Notes: a model not told the origin generated them from the letters alone. DNA of 64,000 nt from Rana temporaria (GCF_905171775.1 NC_053489.1:592265844-592329843), one strand, 5' to 3'. Counted from the first letter of the stretch, positions 32,839 to 43,673 are shown. Numbers and translations are program-made.

Positions 32839-34468
32839 CAGTGCCTTGTGAAAGTATTCGGCCCCCTTGAACTTTTCGACCTTTTGCCACATTTCAGGCT
32901 TCAAACATAAAGATATAAAACTGTAATTTCTTTTGAAGAATCAACAACAAGTAGGACACAATCATGAAGTGGAACAAAATTTATTGGATATTTCAAGCTT
33001 TTTTAACAAATAAAAAAACTGAAAAATTGGGCGTGCAAAATTATTCAGCCCCCTTAAGTTAATACTTTGTAGCGCCACCTTTTGCTGCAATTACAGCTGT
33101 AAGTCGCTTGGGGTATTTCTCTATCAGTTTTGCACATCGAGATACTGAAATTTTTGCCCATTCCACCTTGCAAAACAGCTCGAGCTCAGTGAGGTTGGAT
33201 GGAGAGCGTTTGTGAACAGCAGTTTTTAGTTCTTTCCACAGATTCTCGATTGGATTCAGGTCTGGACTTTGACTTGGCCATTCTAACACCTGGATATGTT
33301 TATTTGTGAATCATTCCATTGTAGATTTTGCTTTATGTTTTGGATCATTGTCTTGTTGGAAGACAAATCTCCATCCCAGTCTCAGGTCTTTTGCAGACTC
33401 CATCAGGTTTTCTTCCAGAATGGTCCTGTATTTGGCTCCATCCATCTTCCCATCAATTTTAACCATCTTCCCTGTCCCTGCTGCAGAAAAGCAGGCCCAA
33501 ACCATGATGCTGCCACCACCATGTTTGACAGTGCGGATGGTGTGTTCAGGGTGATGAGCTGTGTTGCTTTTACGCCAAACATAACGTTTTGCATTGTTGC
33601 CAAAAAGTTTGAATTTGGTTTCATCTGACCAGAGCACCTTCTTCCACATGTGTGGTGTGTCTCCCAGGTGGCTTGTGGCAAACTTTAAACGACACTTTTT
33701 ATGGATATCTTTAAGAAATGGCTTTCTTTTTGCCACTCTTCCATAAAGCCAGATTTGTGCAGTATATGACTGATTGTTGTCCTATGGACAGAGTCTCCCA
33801 CCTCAGCTGTAGATCTCTGCAGTTCATCCAGAGTGATCATGGGCCTCTTGGCTGCATCTCTGATCAGTCTTCTCCTTGTATGAGCTGAAAGTTTAGAGGG
33901 ACGGCCAGGTCTTCGTAGATTTGCAGTGGTCTGATACTCCTTCCATTTCAATATTATCGCGTTCACAGTGCTCCTTGGGATGTTTAAAGCTTGGGAAATC
34001 CTTTTGTATCCAAATCCGGCTTTAAACTTCTCCACAACAGTATCTTGGACCTGCCTGGTGTGTTCCTTGTTCTTTATGATGCTCTCTGCGCTTTAAACGG
34101 ACCTCTGAGACTATCACAGTGCAGGTGCATTTATACAGAGACTTGATTACACACAGGTGGATTCTATTTATCATCATTAGTCATTTAGGTCAACATTGGA
34201 TCATTCAGAGATCCTCACTGAACTTCTGGAGAGAGTTTGCTGCACTGAAAGTAAAGGGGCTGAATAATTTTGCATGCCCAATTTTTCAGTTTTTTATTTG
34301 TTAAAAAAGTTTGAAATATCCAATAAATTGCGTTCCACTTCATGATTGTGTCCCACTTGTTGTTGATTCTTAAAAAAAAATTACAGTTTTATATCTTTAT
34401 GTTTGAAGCCTGAAATGTGGCAAAAGGTCGCAAAGTTTAAGGGGGCCAAATACTTTCGCAAGGCACTG
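32839..34468 (-). mobile_element. Nested Tc1-like transposon, minus strand, 1630 bp
   Basis: Ends CAGTGCCTTGTGAAAGTATT and, inverted, CAGTGCCTTGCGAAAGTATT; TA at 32837-32838 and 34469-34470. Inner terminal sequences (GGCTTCAAACATAAAGATAT) are also inverted, about 200 bp in all with a TTCAGCCCC-type inner block. Inserted into the transposase gene of the outer Tc1. Confidence 0.93.
33059..34077 (-). pseudogene. Nested Tc1 (DD34E) transposase pseudogene
   Basis: Minus strand. The expected start codon is ATA at 34077-34075, followed by KNKEHTRQVQDT. Paired helix-turn-helix region: FKAGFGYKRISQALNIPRST, GRPSKLSAHTRRRL. One frameshift near 33740-33750, then RKPFLKDIHKK, LWSDETKFKLFG (first Asp), GGGSIMVWACFS, FQQDNDPKHKAKS (second Asp), an in-frame TGA at 33313-33311 where W is usual, and SPDLNPIENLW (Glu) to the stop at 33059. 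So three simple lesions: lost start, one frameshift, one nonsense codon. Confidence 0.92.
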
Positions 34469-34936
34469 TAGATGAGCGCAAGGCACCGAACATCCACCAG
34501 CTCTTTGATGTCATCATGGAGAAGTAGAAGAGGACTCCAGTGGCAACCTGTGAAGATCTGGTGAACACCATGCCCAAGAGGGTTAAGGCAGTGCTGGAAA
34601 ATAATGGTTGTCACACAAAATATTGACATTATGGGCCCAATTTGGACATTTCCACTTAGGGGCTTGCTCACTTTTGTTTCCAGCGATTTAGACATTAATG
34701 GCTGTGTATTGAGTTATTTTCAGGGGGACAGCAAATTTACACTGTTATACAAGTTGTACACTCACTACTTTGCATTGTAGCAAAGTGTAATTTCTTCAGT
34801 GTTGTCACATAAAAATATATAATAAAATATTTACGAAAATGTGAGGGGTGTACTCACGTTTGTGAAATACTGTACATATATATATATACAGTTGATTCAG
34901 TGTAGACTATACATACAGTGCAGTGCAGACAGTCTA

Positions 34937-34937
<1 letters not shown>

Positions 34938-35006
<69 letters not shown>
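34938..35006. repeat. (TA)n microsatellite
   Basis: About 34 TA units, directly left of a LINE 3' fragment. Confidence 0.95.
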
Positions 35007-35008
<2 letters not shown>

Positions 35009-35009
35009 C

Positions 35010-35298
35010 ACTAGGTATAAAATTAATATTAGATCCAAGAATATGTCTGCTAAATATAGTAAATAAACTGAATATATCAACAAACATTTATAGTGCAATA
35101 GCGAGATGCCTGTTTTTGGCACATAAATTGATAGCGCAGAAATGGATCTCCATATATCCCCCGACTGTAGAGGAATGGAGAACACAACTAAGGGAAACTT
35201 TAGTAAAGGAGAAAGATATTTACCTACATAGAAACAATCAAGTGGAATTTGAAGCTATTTGGAAAGATTGGTTGGAGGTTTGGGACCTTGAGCACTGA
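35010..35298 (+). pseudogene. L1-type ORF2, C-terminal end
   Basis: Reads LFLAHKLIAQKWISIYPP, then EEWRTQLRETLVKEKD and a W-rich end (IWKDWLEVW) before the stop at 35298. This A-R-K-L-I-A-xx-W pattern followed by an E-K-xxY segment is the normal end of L1/Tx1-type ORF2 proteins. Confidence 0.7.
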
Positions 35299-35327
35299 AC
35301 GACCTTGCTAAATGAGGATGTGGATAG

Positions 35328-35390
35328 ATGGGGGGGGGGGGGATAATGTATTATCCCCCCCCTAATTTTTTTAGGGGGGGGGGGGGTAAT
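35328..35390. repeat. G-run hairpin in a LINE 3' UTR
   Basis: Thirteen G, a spacer, nine C, a T-rich loop, then twelve G. The C run can pair with either G run, and the G runs could form a quadruplex. Confidence 0.85.
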
Positions 35391-35492
35391 GTATGATGCA
35401 ATATGTGTCAACTGTATCTGGATCTTATGAATGTATTATTAATGTAGAATGTTTCAATTTGTATTTGATGTAGTATAAAAAAATAAAAAAAC

Positions 35493-36423
35493 GGAACGTT
35501 TGCCGGGATTGGCCCACGGGCCGGTCTTTGGACATGCCTGGCTTAAGCTAACATCAGTATCTCAGTAGAGGGAGAGAATAATGAAAGGCAATGTCTCCTT
35601 CTCCATACTGCTGTTGCCTAGAACCAAGGCTGCACACATGTATAATGTATCTATTCTGTATGTAGGTTTTTGTTGTCAGTTAATGTATTTAATTCTTTAA
35701 CACTAAAATACTATTAAAAAGGCTATATTAAAATATATATATTATGTGATTTTTCTTTATGAATAATTATTTTGTATATTTTCTCCACTCATAAATTGCG
35801 TTATTGTACTTCTAGTCAAGAGCATATTAGTATAACAGCCTGAATGATAGAGGGCTGTGCATGCATTAATGTAGATTAGCCTGTACAGGCACCGCAGCCA
35901 ACTGAGACTAGCAAAGGCTGGCAGTGACACAGGCTCTCCTATTTTTGAAAAATTTTAATTGCTAAAAAAACTCATTATTTCATCTTTTATTTCTTCATAT
36001 TTCTACAAGGATAATTTTTAAAGGTTATTGTCCTTGTGCAAAATCCAAAAGCTTATTAACAATTGTGTGGATGCAGGAACATTACATTGTAAGTGCCTGA
36101 AAGGCAGGAACTGATAAACCTTTGTATGTATACTCTATAGCGTTATTAAAAAAATAAATTGATTACATGTTTTTCTATATTCTGTTTGTGTTATTGAAAT
36201 ATTTGTAAACACAATCACTAAGATCTCATCACTTTTACATATTAATAATTAATAAGTATTATCACTTAGTTGTATTAATCACTAAATCTATATTGTTCCT
36301 CTATTTTATCTGTAAGTCTAAGTTCTTTTTTTGTTGAGGAATTATCTACTCTAGAATAATGTATGTTTTTAGTTATATATTAAGTTTGCCTTTACTACCT
36401 GGTTTGGTGCTTGTTTCCTGTGA
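35493..36423. other. Mostly unique AT-rich DNA
   Basis: 35505-35550 (GGCCCACGGGCCGG, CTTTGGACATGCCTGG) looks like the remnant of a hAT MITE end. The rest shows nothing recognisable. Confidence 0.45.
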
Positions 36424-36690
36424 GGCCTCGTACACACGACCGAGTTTCTTGGCAAAAACCAGCAAGAAACTTGCTGTTTTTTTTTTTGCCGAGGAAACCG
36501 GTCGTGTGTACATTTTTCGACGAGGAAACTGTCGAGTAACTCGTCGAGCCAAAAAGAGAGCATGTTCTCTTTTTCCTCGACAGGAATGGAGAAAATTGGC
36601 TCGCCGAGTTCCTCGACAGCCTAACAAGGAACTCGACAAGCAAAACGATGTGTTTGGCCCGTCGAGTTCCTCGGTCGTGTGTACGAGGCC
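36424..36690. mobile_element. Harbinger-type MITE, TGA duplications
   Basis: Inverted ends GGCCTCGTACACACGACCGA and its complement; TGA at 36421-36423 and 36691-36693. Same family as 6633-6901, opposite orientation. Interior hairpin pairs CTCGACAGGA with related blocks. Confidence 0.92.
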
Positions 36691-36700
36691 TGACACTGTG

Positions 36701-36992
36701 GGGGTTATTTACTAAAGGCAAATCCACTTTGCACTACAAGTGCAAACTACAAGTGCAAAGTGCACTTGAAATTGCACTTGGAAGTGCAGTCACTGTAGAT
36801 CCGAGGGGGACATGCAAGGAAAATAAAAAACAGCATTTTAGCTTGCACATGATTGGATAATAAAATCAGTAGAGCTTCCCCTCACTTCAGATCTGCACTT
36901 CCAAGTGTACTTTCAGTGCAATTTCAAGTGCACTTTGCACTTGTAGTTTGCACTTGTAGTGCAAAGTGGATTTGCCTTTCGTAAATAACCCC
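36701..36992. mobile_element. Palindromic MITE with GGGGTTATTTAC ends
   Basis: GGGGTTATTTAC and GTAAATAACCCC are perfect complements; the arms continue with repeated GCACTACAAGTGCAAA-type words for about 100 bp each. A 3-bp CTG lies close outside both ends, but the exact duplication is unclear. Confidence 0.85.
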
Positions 36993-37034
36993 CTGTATGT
37001 TTGTACACTCAACCTGGTGTGTCAGAGGGGCTTA

Positions 37035-37585
37035 TCCCGCGTACACACGACCGTTTTTCGGGTTCTAATTTTTTTTATTTTTAAGGTTCTAGAAAAAACA
37101 AAGTTTTTTTCAACCCGATCATTAAAACGGCCTTGCCTATACATGATCGTGAAAAAAAAATGCTCTAGAAAAGCGCGGTGACGTACAACATGTACGATGG
37201 CACTATAAAGGGGAAGTTCCATGCAGATGGCGCCACCCTTTGGGCTGCTTTAGCTGATTTTGTGTTAGTAAAAGACAATTTGCGCTTTTCATTCTGTTAC
37301 TGCGTGATGAATGTGCTTACTGTACTCCATTACGAACGGTAGTTTTACCAGAACGAGCGCTCCCGTCTCATAACTTGCTTCTGAGCATGCACGTTTTTTT
37401 CACGTCGTTAAAGCCCACACGATCATTGTTTACAACCTTAAAAACGACAAAATTAAAAACATTGTGAAAAAATAGAGCATGTTCGAAATTTTTAATGCCC
37501 ATTTTTTAGATCGTGAAAAATGCTCTGAAACCCACACACAATAGTTTTTAATGACATTAAAAAAAACGGTTGCGTGTACGAAGCA
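37035..37585. mobile_element. Harbinger-type MITE, 551 bp
   Basis: Ends CGCGTACACACGACCG and CGGTTGCGTGTACG are inverted; TTA at 37032-37034 and 37586-37588. Interior AT-rich with TTTTTAATGNC-type words. Inserted beside the repeat at 37592. Confidence 0.85.
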
Positions 37586-37591
37586 TTACAT

Positions 37592-37800
37592 TCTTAAGAA
37601 GGTTGAGGCAAAGAGTAGAGGGCCCATCCTATCCAGCAGGTCATACAGGAGTAGTGCTACATGTGCATTAAATGCATGCACTGTCCTAGTAGAGGAGCCC
37701 TGCAGTTTGTCATATACAAGCAAAAAGGACTAATGAACACATTTCCTTCTCAAATGCAAGCCTCCCAACCTGCTATAGATCTATAAATTCATGATGATAA
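37592..37800. repeat. Dispersed repeat, inverted copy of 30866-31085
   Basis: See the copy at 30866-31085. Here it is bounded by the MITE at 37035-37585 on the left and by the inverted-repeat structure from 37804 on the right. Confidence 0.85.
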
Positions 37801-38337
37801 ATGAGTGTCCAAAAATATGCATACTAGTAAATGCACCACTATATCCTGCCAAAAGTAAATACCATATAAATTATATAAACATGTGAAAAATATAAATAAA
37901 GAGATAATAAATCAAAACATAAAATAAACTTATGAAAAAAATGTGTAGAAACAAAAAGAGTATAAAACTTAACAACAATGTCCAGTGTTTTCCCACTTAA
38001 TGGGCTTACTACCATCCACTTTTGCTTCTATAAAGGTGATCCTAAAATGTGACACAAATAGTGCTCCACTGCCAGTGATGCTACAAATGTACTCACTAGA
38101 TCCCTATGGCCCCCTGGACCAATCAAGCCTTGTTATTTGGCCAAAAAGAACAGATTCACTCCCTCTTATACAGTAAGCATTTCTTCCTCCAATAAACATA
38201 TTCTCCCATCAATGGATGAAGACCAATTACCAAAAAGGATAGTAACAGAATGGCATGAATTTTGTACTGACCGCAGGGGTAAACATACACTTAATCCACA
38301 TGAGTTCAGGCGTTACACTGTGTAGAGCAGGGATCCT

Positions 38338-38475
38338 CAAACTACGGCCCTCCAGCTGTTGCAGAACTACACATCCCATGAGGCATTGCAAAACTCTGAC
38401 ATTCACAGACATGACTAGGCATGATGGGAATTGTAGTTCCTGAACAACTGGAGGGCCGTAGTTTGAAGACCCATG
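38338..38475. mobile_element. hAT-type MITE, 138 bp
   Basis: Ends CAGGGATCCTCAAACTACGG and complement-type CCGTAGTTTGAAGACCCATG; perfect 8-bp GTGTAGAG at 38330-38337 and 38476-38483. Inner arm GGCCCTCCAGCTGTT against AACTGGAGGGCC. Confidence 0.93.
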
Positions 38476-38483
38476 GTGTAGAG

Positions 38484-39360
38484 CCTCAGACTCTCCCGGA
38501 AGCCTATGAAGCACAGATTTTCTTAAATTCCAACAAGAGGTACCCCACATATAGGTTACTACATAAGATTTGGTTCACTAGGAACTAGCAAAGCTGCAGT
38601 GTGCAGCCCGGTGGCGTTCATACGGTGTTACCTCACATTTTAAGCAATGGCAGGTTCTCTATTTGCCCAGATGCAAGCCAGATATGGTTTGTCAAACAAA
38701 ATGTACTTACCCTTACCTTCAATTGCAACACACCATTAAAGCGCAAGCACCCTCAGAGCAGGCGGTGTTATCTCCCACTACTCTTTTCAATATTATGCAG
38801 CAATCCTCATCCACTAAAGGGTTCATCTCCAGGTGCTATGAAATGCTGCTGTCAGAGTACCTGGAGAATTTTCCCAACACGGCTATGGAAAAATGGGTGG
38901 AGGATGTGGGTGAAATAGACTGGAATCAGTGGTCGGAGGCCTTGGAATCTGTCCACGGCTGCTCTTTAAATGTATCCCAAAGTCTGTCCCAACTATATAT
39001 ATTATTGCGGGTTCATCGTACCCCACTTAAATTGTTTGCTCTTGACCCATTGTGATGCAAGGGAGCTAATGGGCACCTGGTACATCTCATTTGGCGGTTC
39101 CTGTACCACTTTTGGACTGGCATAGTAACCATCAACAATATTTTTCAAGTAACTATCTCTCTTGTCCCTAAACCATGCTTAAACCCGCGTATACTGGATG
39201 AGGTAATAACTGACAAATATGTCAGAGAGGCGGTGTCCAGAGCACTTTTCCAAGCTCGGAAGCTGATCTTGCAACATTGGATCTCTCAAACCACTCTAAC
39301 TTTAGAGATGTGGTTAGCCAACATAAATTTTGATATATGCACGCTTGATATATCAGCATA
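38484..39360 (+). pseudogene. L1-type ORF2, C-terminal fragment
   Basis: Plus-strand pieces: RYPTYRLLHKIWFTRN; then LFNIMQQSSSTKGFISRCYE, a W-E-D-x-G-E-I-D-W stretch, SLSQLYILLRVHRTPLKL, a stop at 39053-39055, GHLVHLIWR (relic of the C-H-C region), and ARKLILQHW near the end. This is the layout of the C-terminal third of L1/Tx1-type ORF2. The RT domain is absent. Confidence 0.7.
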
Positions 39361-39770
39361 GAGGCAGCCTGACCCGGTTCAATAAGATCTGAGATTTGGG
39401 GATGCTGGCTAGCTACCCCTGGCTTGGCTCCATTAGACCTAATTCTTGTTAGGCTATTGACTTAACATGGGAACTCAACTGCTCAGTGTGTCCTCACCCT
39501 TGGAGTGAGTTGAATTTAAAGTACTGGGGAAGAGATATGATGAGAATATCTTCCTAAACCAGATCTAGGGATGCATACACTGTGAGATAGAATGACTAAT
39601 GACATCTCAGGTTCAATTTGTTTTATAAACCTGCTTTGGCTATGTACAAGAACATTATTCTACTTTGTATTCTGTGAAGGTATTGTATACATGTAATACT
39701 TTGGAATGTGCATTGTTTATTGTACTGTTAAAAGTTGGTAATTACCTTTATTCTGAAAAAAAAGAAGGAA

Positions 39771-40066
39771 AGTAACAGGATGATGCTATTACTGGGAAGT
39801 ACATAGAGGTCAGATCGCTGCTGGTTTACCTGTGGACCTCAAGTGATGTCACATCTGGATGTAGTGGAACACACGCCAGGGCTTGGTGAGAGGAACAGTG
39901 GGCATTTTCAATAATTTTATGAATCTTTGGGCACCATTTGAATACAGATATGCTGATCGAGCTGATACAGGTCTGGGCACTTTAGTATGTAAGCCCATTG
40001 ATTGTGAAATACGTTTTTAAATGGGAAAATTTTAATAAAACTGTGTTGCACGATCATCCTGTTACT
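39771..40066. repeat. Repeat with inverted AGTAACAGGATGATGC ends
   Basis: AGTAACAGGATGATGC at 39771 and GCACGATCATCCTGTTACT at 40048-40066 are inverted with one small difference. Non-coding. Type of target duplication not clear. Confidence 0.7.
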
Positions 40067-40077
40067 TATTTTTTATT

Positions 40078-40600
40078 ATTATACAGGATTTATATAGCGC
40101 CAACGGTTTGAGCAGCATTTTTCAACATGAGGGCAGACAGTACAGTTACAATACAATTCAATACAGGAGGAATCAGAGGGCCCTGCTCATTAGAGCTTAC
40201 AATCTAGAAGGGGGGGGTCAAGTGAAACAAAGGGTAATAACTGCGGGGGATAAGCTGATGGAGAAAATTAAAATACAGTTGTTAGGTGTGGGTAGGATAG
40301 GCTTCTACGAAGAAGAGGGTTTTCAGGGATCATCTAAAAGCAATAGAGTAGAAGATAATCATCCAGCTGGAGGAAAGGAGTTCCACAGGATTGGAGAGGC
40401 TCTGGGAAAGTCCTGAAAATGAGCATGAGAGGAGGTGATGAGGGAACTAGAGAGCAGGAGGTCTTGAGAGGAACGAAGAGAACGAGTAGGTTGGTATTTT
40501 AAGACTAGGCTAGTGATTTAGCTTGGGGCTAAATTGTGGATGGCTTTATAAGTAGTTGTATTTTGAATTTAATTTGTTGGATGAGTGGAAGCCAGTGAAG
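40078..40600. repeat. Dispersed repeat with ATATAGCGCCAAC head
   Basis: Begins ATTTATATAGCGCCAAC and runs through AGAGCTTACAATCTAG and a G-run. I recall this sequence type from frog genomes as a high-copy repeat; no second copy is in this window. The open frame across it is not meaningful. Confidence 0.45.
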
Positions 40601-41146
40601 GGATTGACAGAGAGGAATAGCCGACACAGAGTGATTGGTACGGTGGATATAGAACATGTTTATTGGAGGAAGAAATGCTGACTATGGGAGTGAATCTTAC
40701 ATCTGATCGTATTGGCCTAAAAACAAGGCTTGATTGCTCTAGGCAGGCATAGGGCTCTGGTGAGTACATTTGTAGCATCACTGGCAGTGGAGCACTATTT
40801 GTGTCATGTTTTAGGATAACCTATATGGACAGTGGACGGGACTAAGCCTATTATGTGGGACTAAGCATATTAAGTGGAAAAACAGTGGACTTTTTGTTGA
40901 CTTTTTATAAAGGACTCTTTTTGTTTCTACACATTTTTTCATAATTTTATGTTTTTATTTAATATCTCTATTATTTTTCACAGGATATAGTGGTGCATCT
41001 ACTAGTAGAGATATTTTGGGGACACTAACCAATGGGTATGATTGGAATAATTGCAATGATACACGTTCTTTGAAACACAGGTCACTGTTTACGTTTGTGG
41101 AGTCTAACGCCTACTTTACTTTAGGTTTTGATATATTGTTTCACAC

Positions 41147-41216
41147 TTAAAGGGTCACTAAAGGAATTTTTTTTTAGCTAAATATCTTCCTTTACCTTAC
41201 TGTTTTTGTTGTTCAA
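41147..41216. repeat. Head of a TTAA MITE, truncated
   Basis: TTAAAGGGTCACTAAAGG and the following AGCTAAATATCTTCCTTTAC match the left end of the MITE at 42291-42533, then similarity stops. Confidence 0.75.
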
Positions 41217-41715
41217 CAGCAGCTCAGGTCGGAGCCACTGTACTCATGGACGTCCGCAAGTAGGGTCAAGGGGGGGCATCAGGGATTGGCAAGGTGTCCA
41301 CATTATGAGTGCGCACAGGTTGTGCCAAGGCACATCCTAATCACCCGAGCGGATCGCGCAGAGTGTCAGCGAATGCTGGGCGCTGGAACGCTCTCCATGT
41401 ACCAGCACCCAGCTCAACAAAGAAGGTTGCATTGTAGGTGGCAGCCGGCAGGGCTTTTCATTGTTTGGAGCTTCTGTCACCTCCATCGCTGGCCTCTAGC
41501 AATCGGGAGTCAGTGCACACAAAACCCTTCCTACTCCCCCAGCTCTGCATATACAACAGAGGAGGGGGCGGGGCGGGTTATTCACACAGCTGCTCAAGCC
41601 TGCAGCGTGTATCCATAGAAGCCTGTGCCAAGAGCCTGTCCTGCCACTGAGAGTTATAGACAATTCTCTTCTGTGGGGGGAAAAGAGCTTTGGGATTGGG
41701 TATGCATACTGTCAT
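41217..41715. other. GC-richer unassigned stretch
   Basis: No domain in any frame, no clear inverted or tandem repeat. Confidence 0.4.
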
Positions 41716-42065
41716 AGCACAGCACATGCCTGGAATCTGCACCCTGTACATAGCGCATGCTTGGAAATCTGCACCCTGTACATAACACATGCCTGGAATC
41801 TGCACCCTGTACATAGCACATGCCTGGAATCTGTACCCTGTACATATCACATGCTTGGAATGTGCACCCTGTACATAGCACATGCTTGGAATGTGCACTC
41901 TGTACATAGTACATGCCTGGAATATGCACCCTGTACATAGCACAGGCCGGAATGTATACCCTGTACATAGCACATGCCTGGAGTCTGCACCCTGTACATA
42001 GCACATGCCTGGAATGTACACCATGTACATAGTACACGCCTGAAATGTGCACCCTATACATAGTA
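41716..42065. repeat. 31-bp minisatellite, about 11 copies
   Basis: Unit TGTACATAGCACATGCCTGG plus AATCTGCACCC, with point variants and one unit of 32 bp. Cys/Tyr-rich minus-strand frames across it are artefacts of the repeat. Confidence 0.95.
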
Positions 42066-42290
42066 AACACCTAAATTGTGTGCCCTGTAGTAACTAATTG
42101 ACTTGTGTACAATTCGATGTTAGTACAGCGATCTCCCCTGCTGTGCTATTATGTTCTAACAGGGGGACGTCCCCCTGCCAGAACACTCTGGTCAGTGCTG
42201 ATCAGAAAATGGTTGGCAGACTGTTTTCGGTCATGAGCCTTCGACTGCTGTACACACAGGCTTAATTTGGCCCATGTGTACTAGGCTTAA

Positions 42291-42533
42291 AAGGTCACTA
42301 AAGGATTTTTTTTTTGTTAGCTAAATAGCTTCCTTTACTTTACTGTAGTCCTGGCATAAAATAACATGCAAAGACTAAACTACTTTCAGTTTCGTTTTTG
42401 CATCTAAGAGGCACATTATATGATTGATTTTTATCTATGTTTTATGTTTTTTTAAAAGGAATCAGTTAACTATTATGTCTCTATACCATGTAAACAGTCA
42501 TTTCAGCAAAAAAAAAAATCCTTTAGTGATCCT
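42291..42533. mobile_element. TTAA-flanked MITE, 243 bp
   Basis: TTAA at 42287-42290 and 42534-42537. Ends AAGGTCACTAAAGGATTTTT and AAATCCTTTAGTGATCC(T) are inverted. Non-coding. Confidence 0.9.
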
Positions 42534-42537
42534 TTAA

Positions 42538-43166
42538 GTCAAGTGGGTGTAAAAAAAGTTTTTAATGTTTTAAATGTTTCATTAAAATAATACCTGGTGA
42601 TCTTGCCATAAAGGCCTTTGTTCAAGCATGTTTTGTTAGGTGACTGTCCCTGTCTCCCAGTTATGCCCCAGTGGTCTTCCAATGGAGAGAACAAGTGAGT
42701 GTATCAATGCACATTAGGTCAGCATGGCCCACTGTTACCTCCAGCAGGCAACCATCCCTAAGACACTGACAAATTATGAAAGCAACACATGTTTTAAAGA
42801 TACACAGGGGTTGATTTACAAAATCCGGTGTAGCTGTGCATGGTAGCCAATCAGCTTCTAAGCTTGTTTGAAATATTCTTTGAAAATAAAACCTGGAGGC
42901 TGATTGGTTTCTATGTACAGCTGCACCAGATTTTGCACTATCCAGTTTTAGTAAATCAACCCCAATGTGCTTTATTTTAGCCTGGAACTGCTAATGCTGT
43001 GCTTATTCTGAAAACACTAGTTGCCTACTGTGCAAATTCACAAAAAAAACAACAATGTGCATCTTTGACTAAAGATGAATAATGCCCTTACCATAAATGT
43101 AGACCATACTGTATTAATCCTGACCCCCAAAAAAATTCTAGGACATTGCTAAGAGGGGCCTAGCTG
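42538..43166. other. Unassigned DNA with a small palindromic MITE
   Basis: Apart from the element at 42807-42963 no feature is seen. Confidence 0.5.
42807..42963. mobile_element. Palindromic MITE, 157 bp
   Basis: GGGGTTGATTTACAAAA at the left and TTTTAGTAAATCAACCCC at the right; arms include AGCCAATCAGC against GCTGATTGG. Non-coding. Confidence 0.88.
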
Positions 43167-43169
43167 TTA

Positions 43170-43673
43170 GAGTCGGTTCACACTGCAGCGGCACGACTTC
43201 GGGGGCGACTCTGCAAGTCACCCTGAGGACGACTTCAGAGGCGATTTGTAAAACGACTTCTGTATAGAAGTCAATGCACGTCGCCCCGAGCCGCCTCCGA
43301 AGTCGTACAGGAACCTTTTTCGTCGCTCCTATTAGAACAGTTCCATTGCATTCAATGGGACGCGACTCGTGTCACCTCAGTGTGAACCGGCAAACAGGTA
43401 AGAGAGCTGCCGCTCCAGGTGAGCTCACTAGGGTAATTGATGTCCACTCAGAAGCAGATGGGTGCTGGCAATGCACAGGATGTGCAAAAACAATAAGGAT
43501 ATGGACAGCCGCACTCCAGTAACTTGAAAAAAGATGTGCCCTTTATTGGGTACAGGGAAAAAATGCACTACAGGTATCAGCACACAGTGGGATAAACAGC
43601 TGACGCGTTTCGCATTGAGTGTCAATGCTTAATCATAGCTATTGTGAACCAGTGAGCCAGTGTGAACCGGGTC
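43170..43673. mobile_element. Harbinger-type MITE with nested insertion
   Basis: Ends AGTCGGTTCACACTG and CAGTGTGAACCGGGTC; TTA at 43167-43169 and 43674-43676. The right end is present twice because of the insertion at 43391-43657. Confidence 0.85.
43391..43657. mobile_element. 267-bp insertion with 13-bp target duplication
   Basis: Bounded by direct repeats CAGTGTGAACCGG at 43378-43390 and 43658-43670. The length of the duplication is what target-primed retrotransposition would give, but there is no poly-A tail. It contains GACGCGTTTCGCATTGAG and a 29-bp word also found at 16416-16444. Confidence 0.75.

Larger units (their letters stand above)
32000..34626 (+). pseudogene. Tc1 (DD34E) transposase, split by a nested element
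   Basis: Plus-strand frame: KIARTLKLSCSMVAKTIQRF (helix-turn-helix), RPRHG-stop-PKKLS, SLGNRRMSAARIAAEV, HVLWSDEIKV (first Asp), stop, GGSVMVWGC, VFQHDNDSKHTS (second Asp), NPIEHLWGILKRK (Glu, 34 residues after the second Asp). Only two in-frame stops interrupt 32002-32838, TGA 32158-32160 and TAA 32488-32490. The frame is then broken by the insertion at 32837; the C-terminal piece NIHQLFDVIMEK to HTKY-stop lies at 34476-34626. Confidence 0.88.
31879..34872 (+). mobile_element. Tc1-like transposon interrupted by a second Tc1 element
   Basis: Ends CAGTATCTCACAAACGTGAG and its complement at 34853-34872; TA at 31877-31878 and 34873-34874. Net length without the inner element is about 1.36 kb, because about 200 bp of the left terminal region is missing compared with the sibling at 548-2436. 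The right terminal repeat (34600-34872) is complete. Confidence 0.9.
35007..35492 (+). mobile_element. 5'-truncated L1-type LINE, 3' end
   Basis: Holds the last about 95 codons of ORF2, a G-rich 3' untranslated part (35328-35390) and an A-rich tail (35474-35492, AAAAAAATAAAAAAAC). Severe 5' truncation is usual for L1-type insertions. Confidence 0.75.
37804..41029. repeat. 3.2-kb structure with about 350-bp inverted ends
   Basis: 37804-38165 mirrors 40710-41029: AGTGTCCAAAAATATGCATA against TATTTTGGGGACACT outermost, then CACCACTATATCCTG, GTAGAAACAAAAAGAGT, AGTGCTCCACTGCCAGTGAT. The right arm lacks about 40 bp in places. Between the arms lie LINE coding remnants, a hAT MITE, a foldback MITE and another dispersed repeat. 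Without a transposase this could be a large foldback element or two inverted solo repeats. Confidence 0.75.

Noticed and set aside
41578..42070. 150- and 138-codon Cys/Tyr-rich minus-strand frames
   Set aside because: Products of the 31-bp minisatellite.
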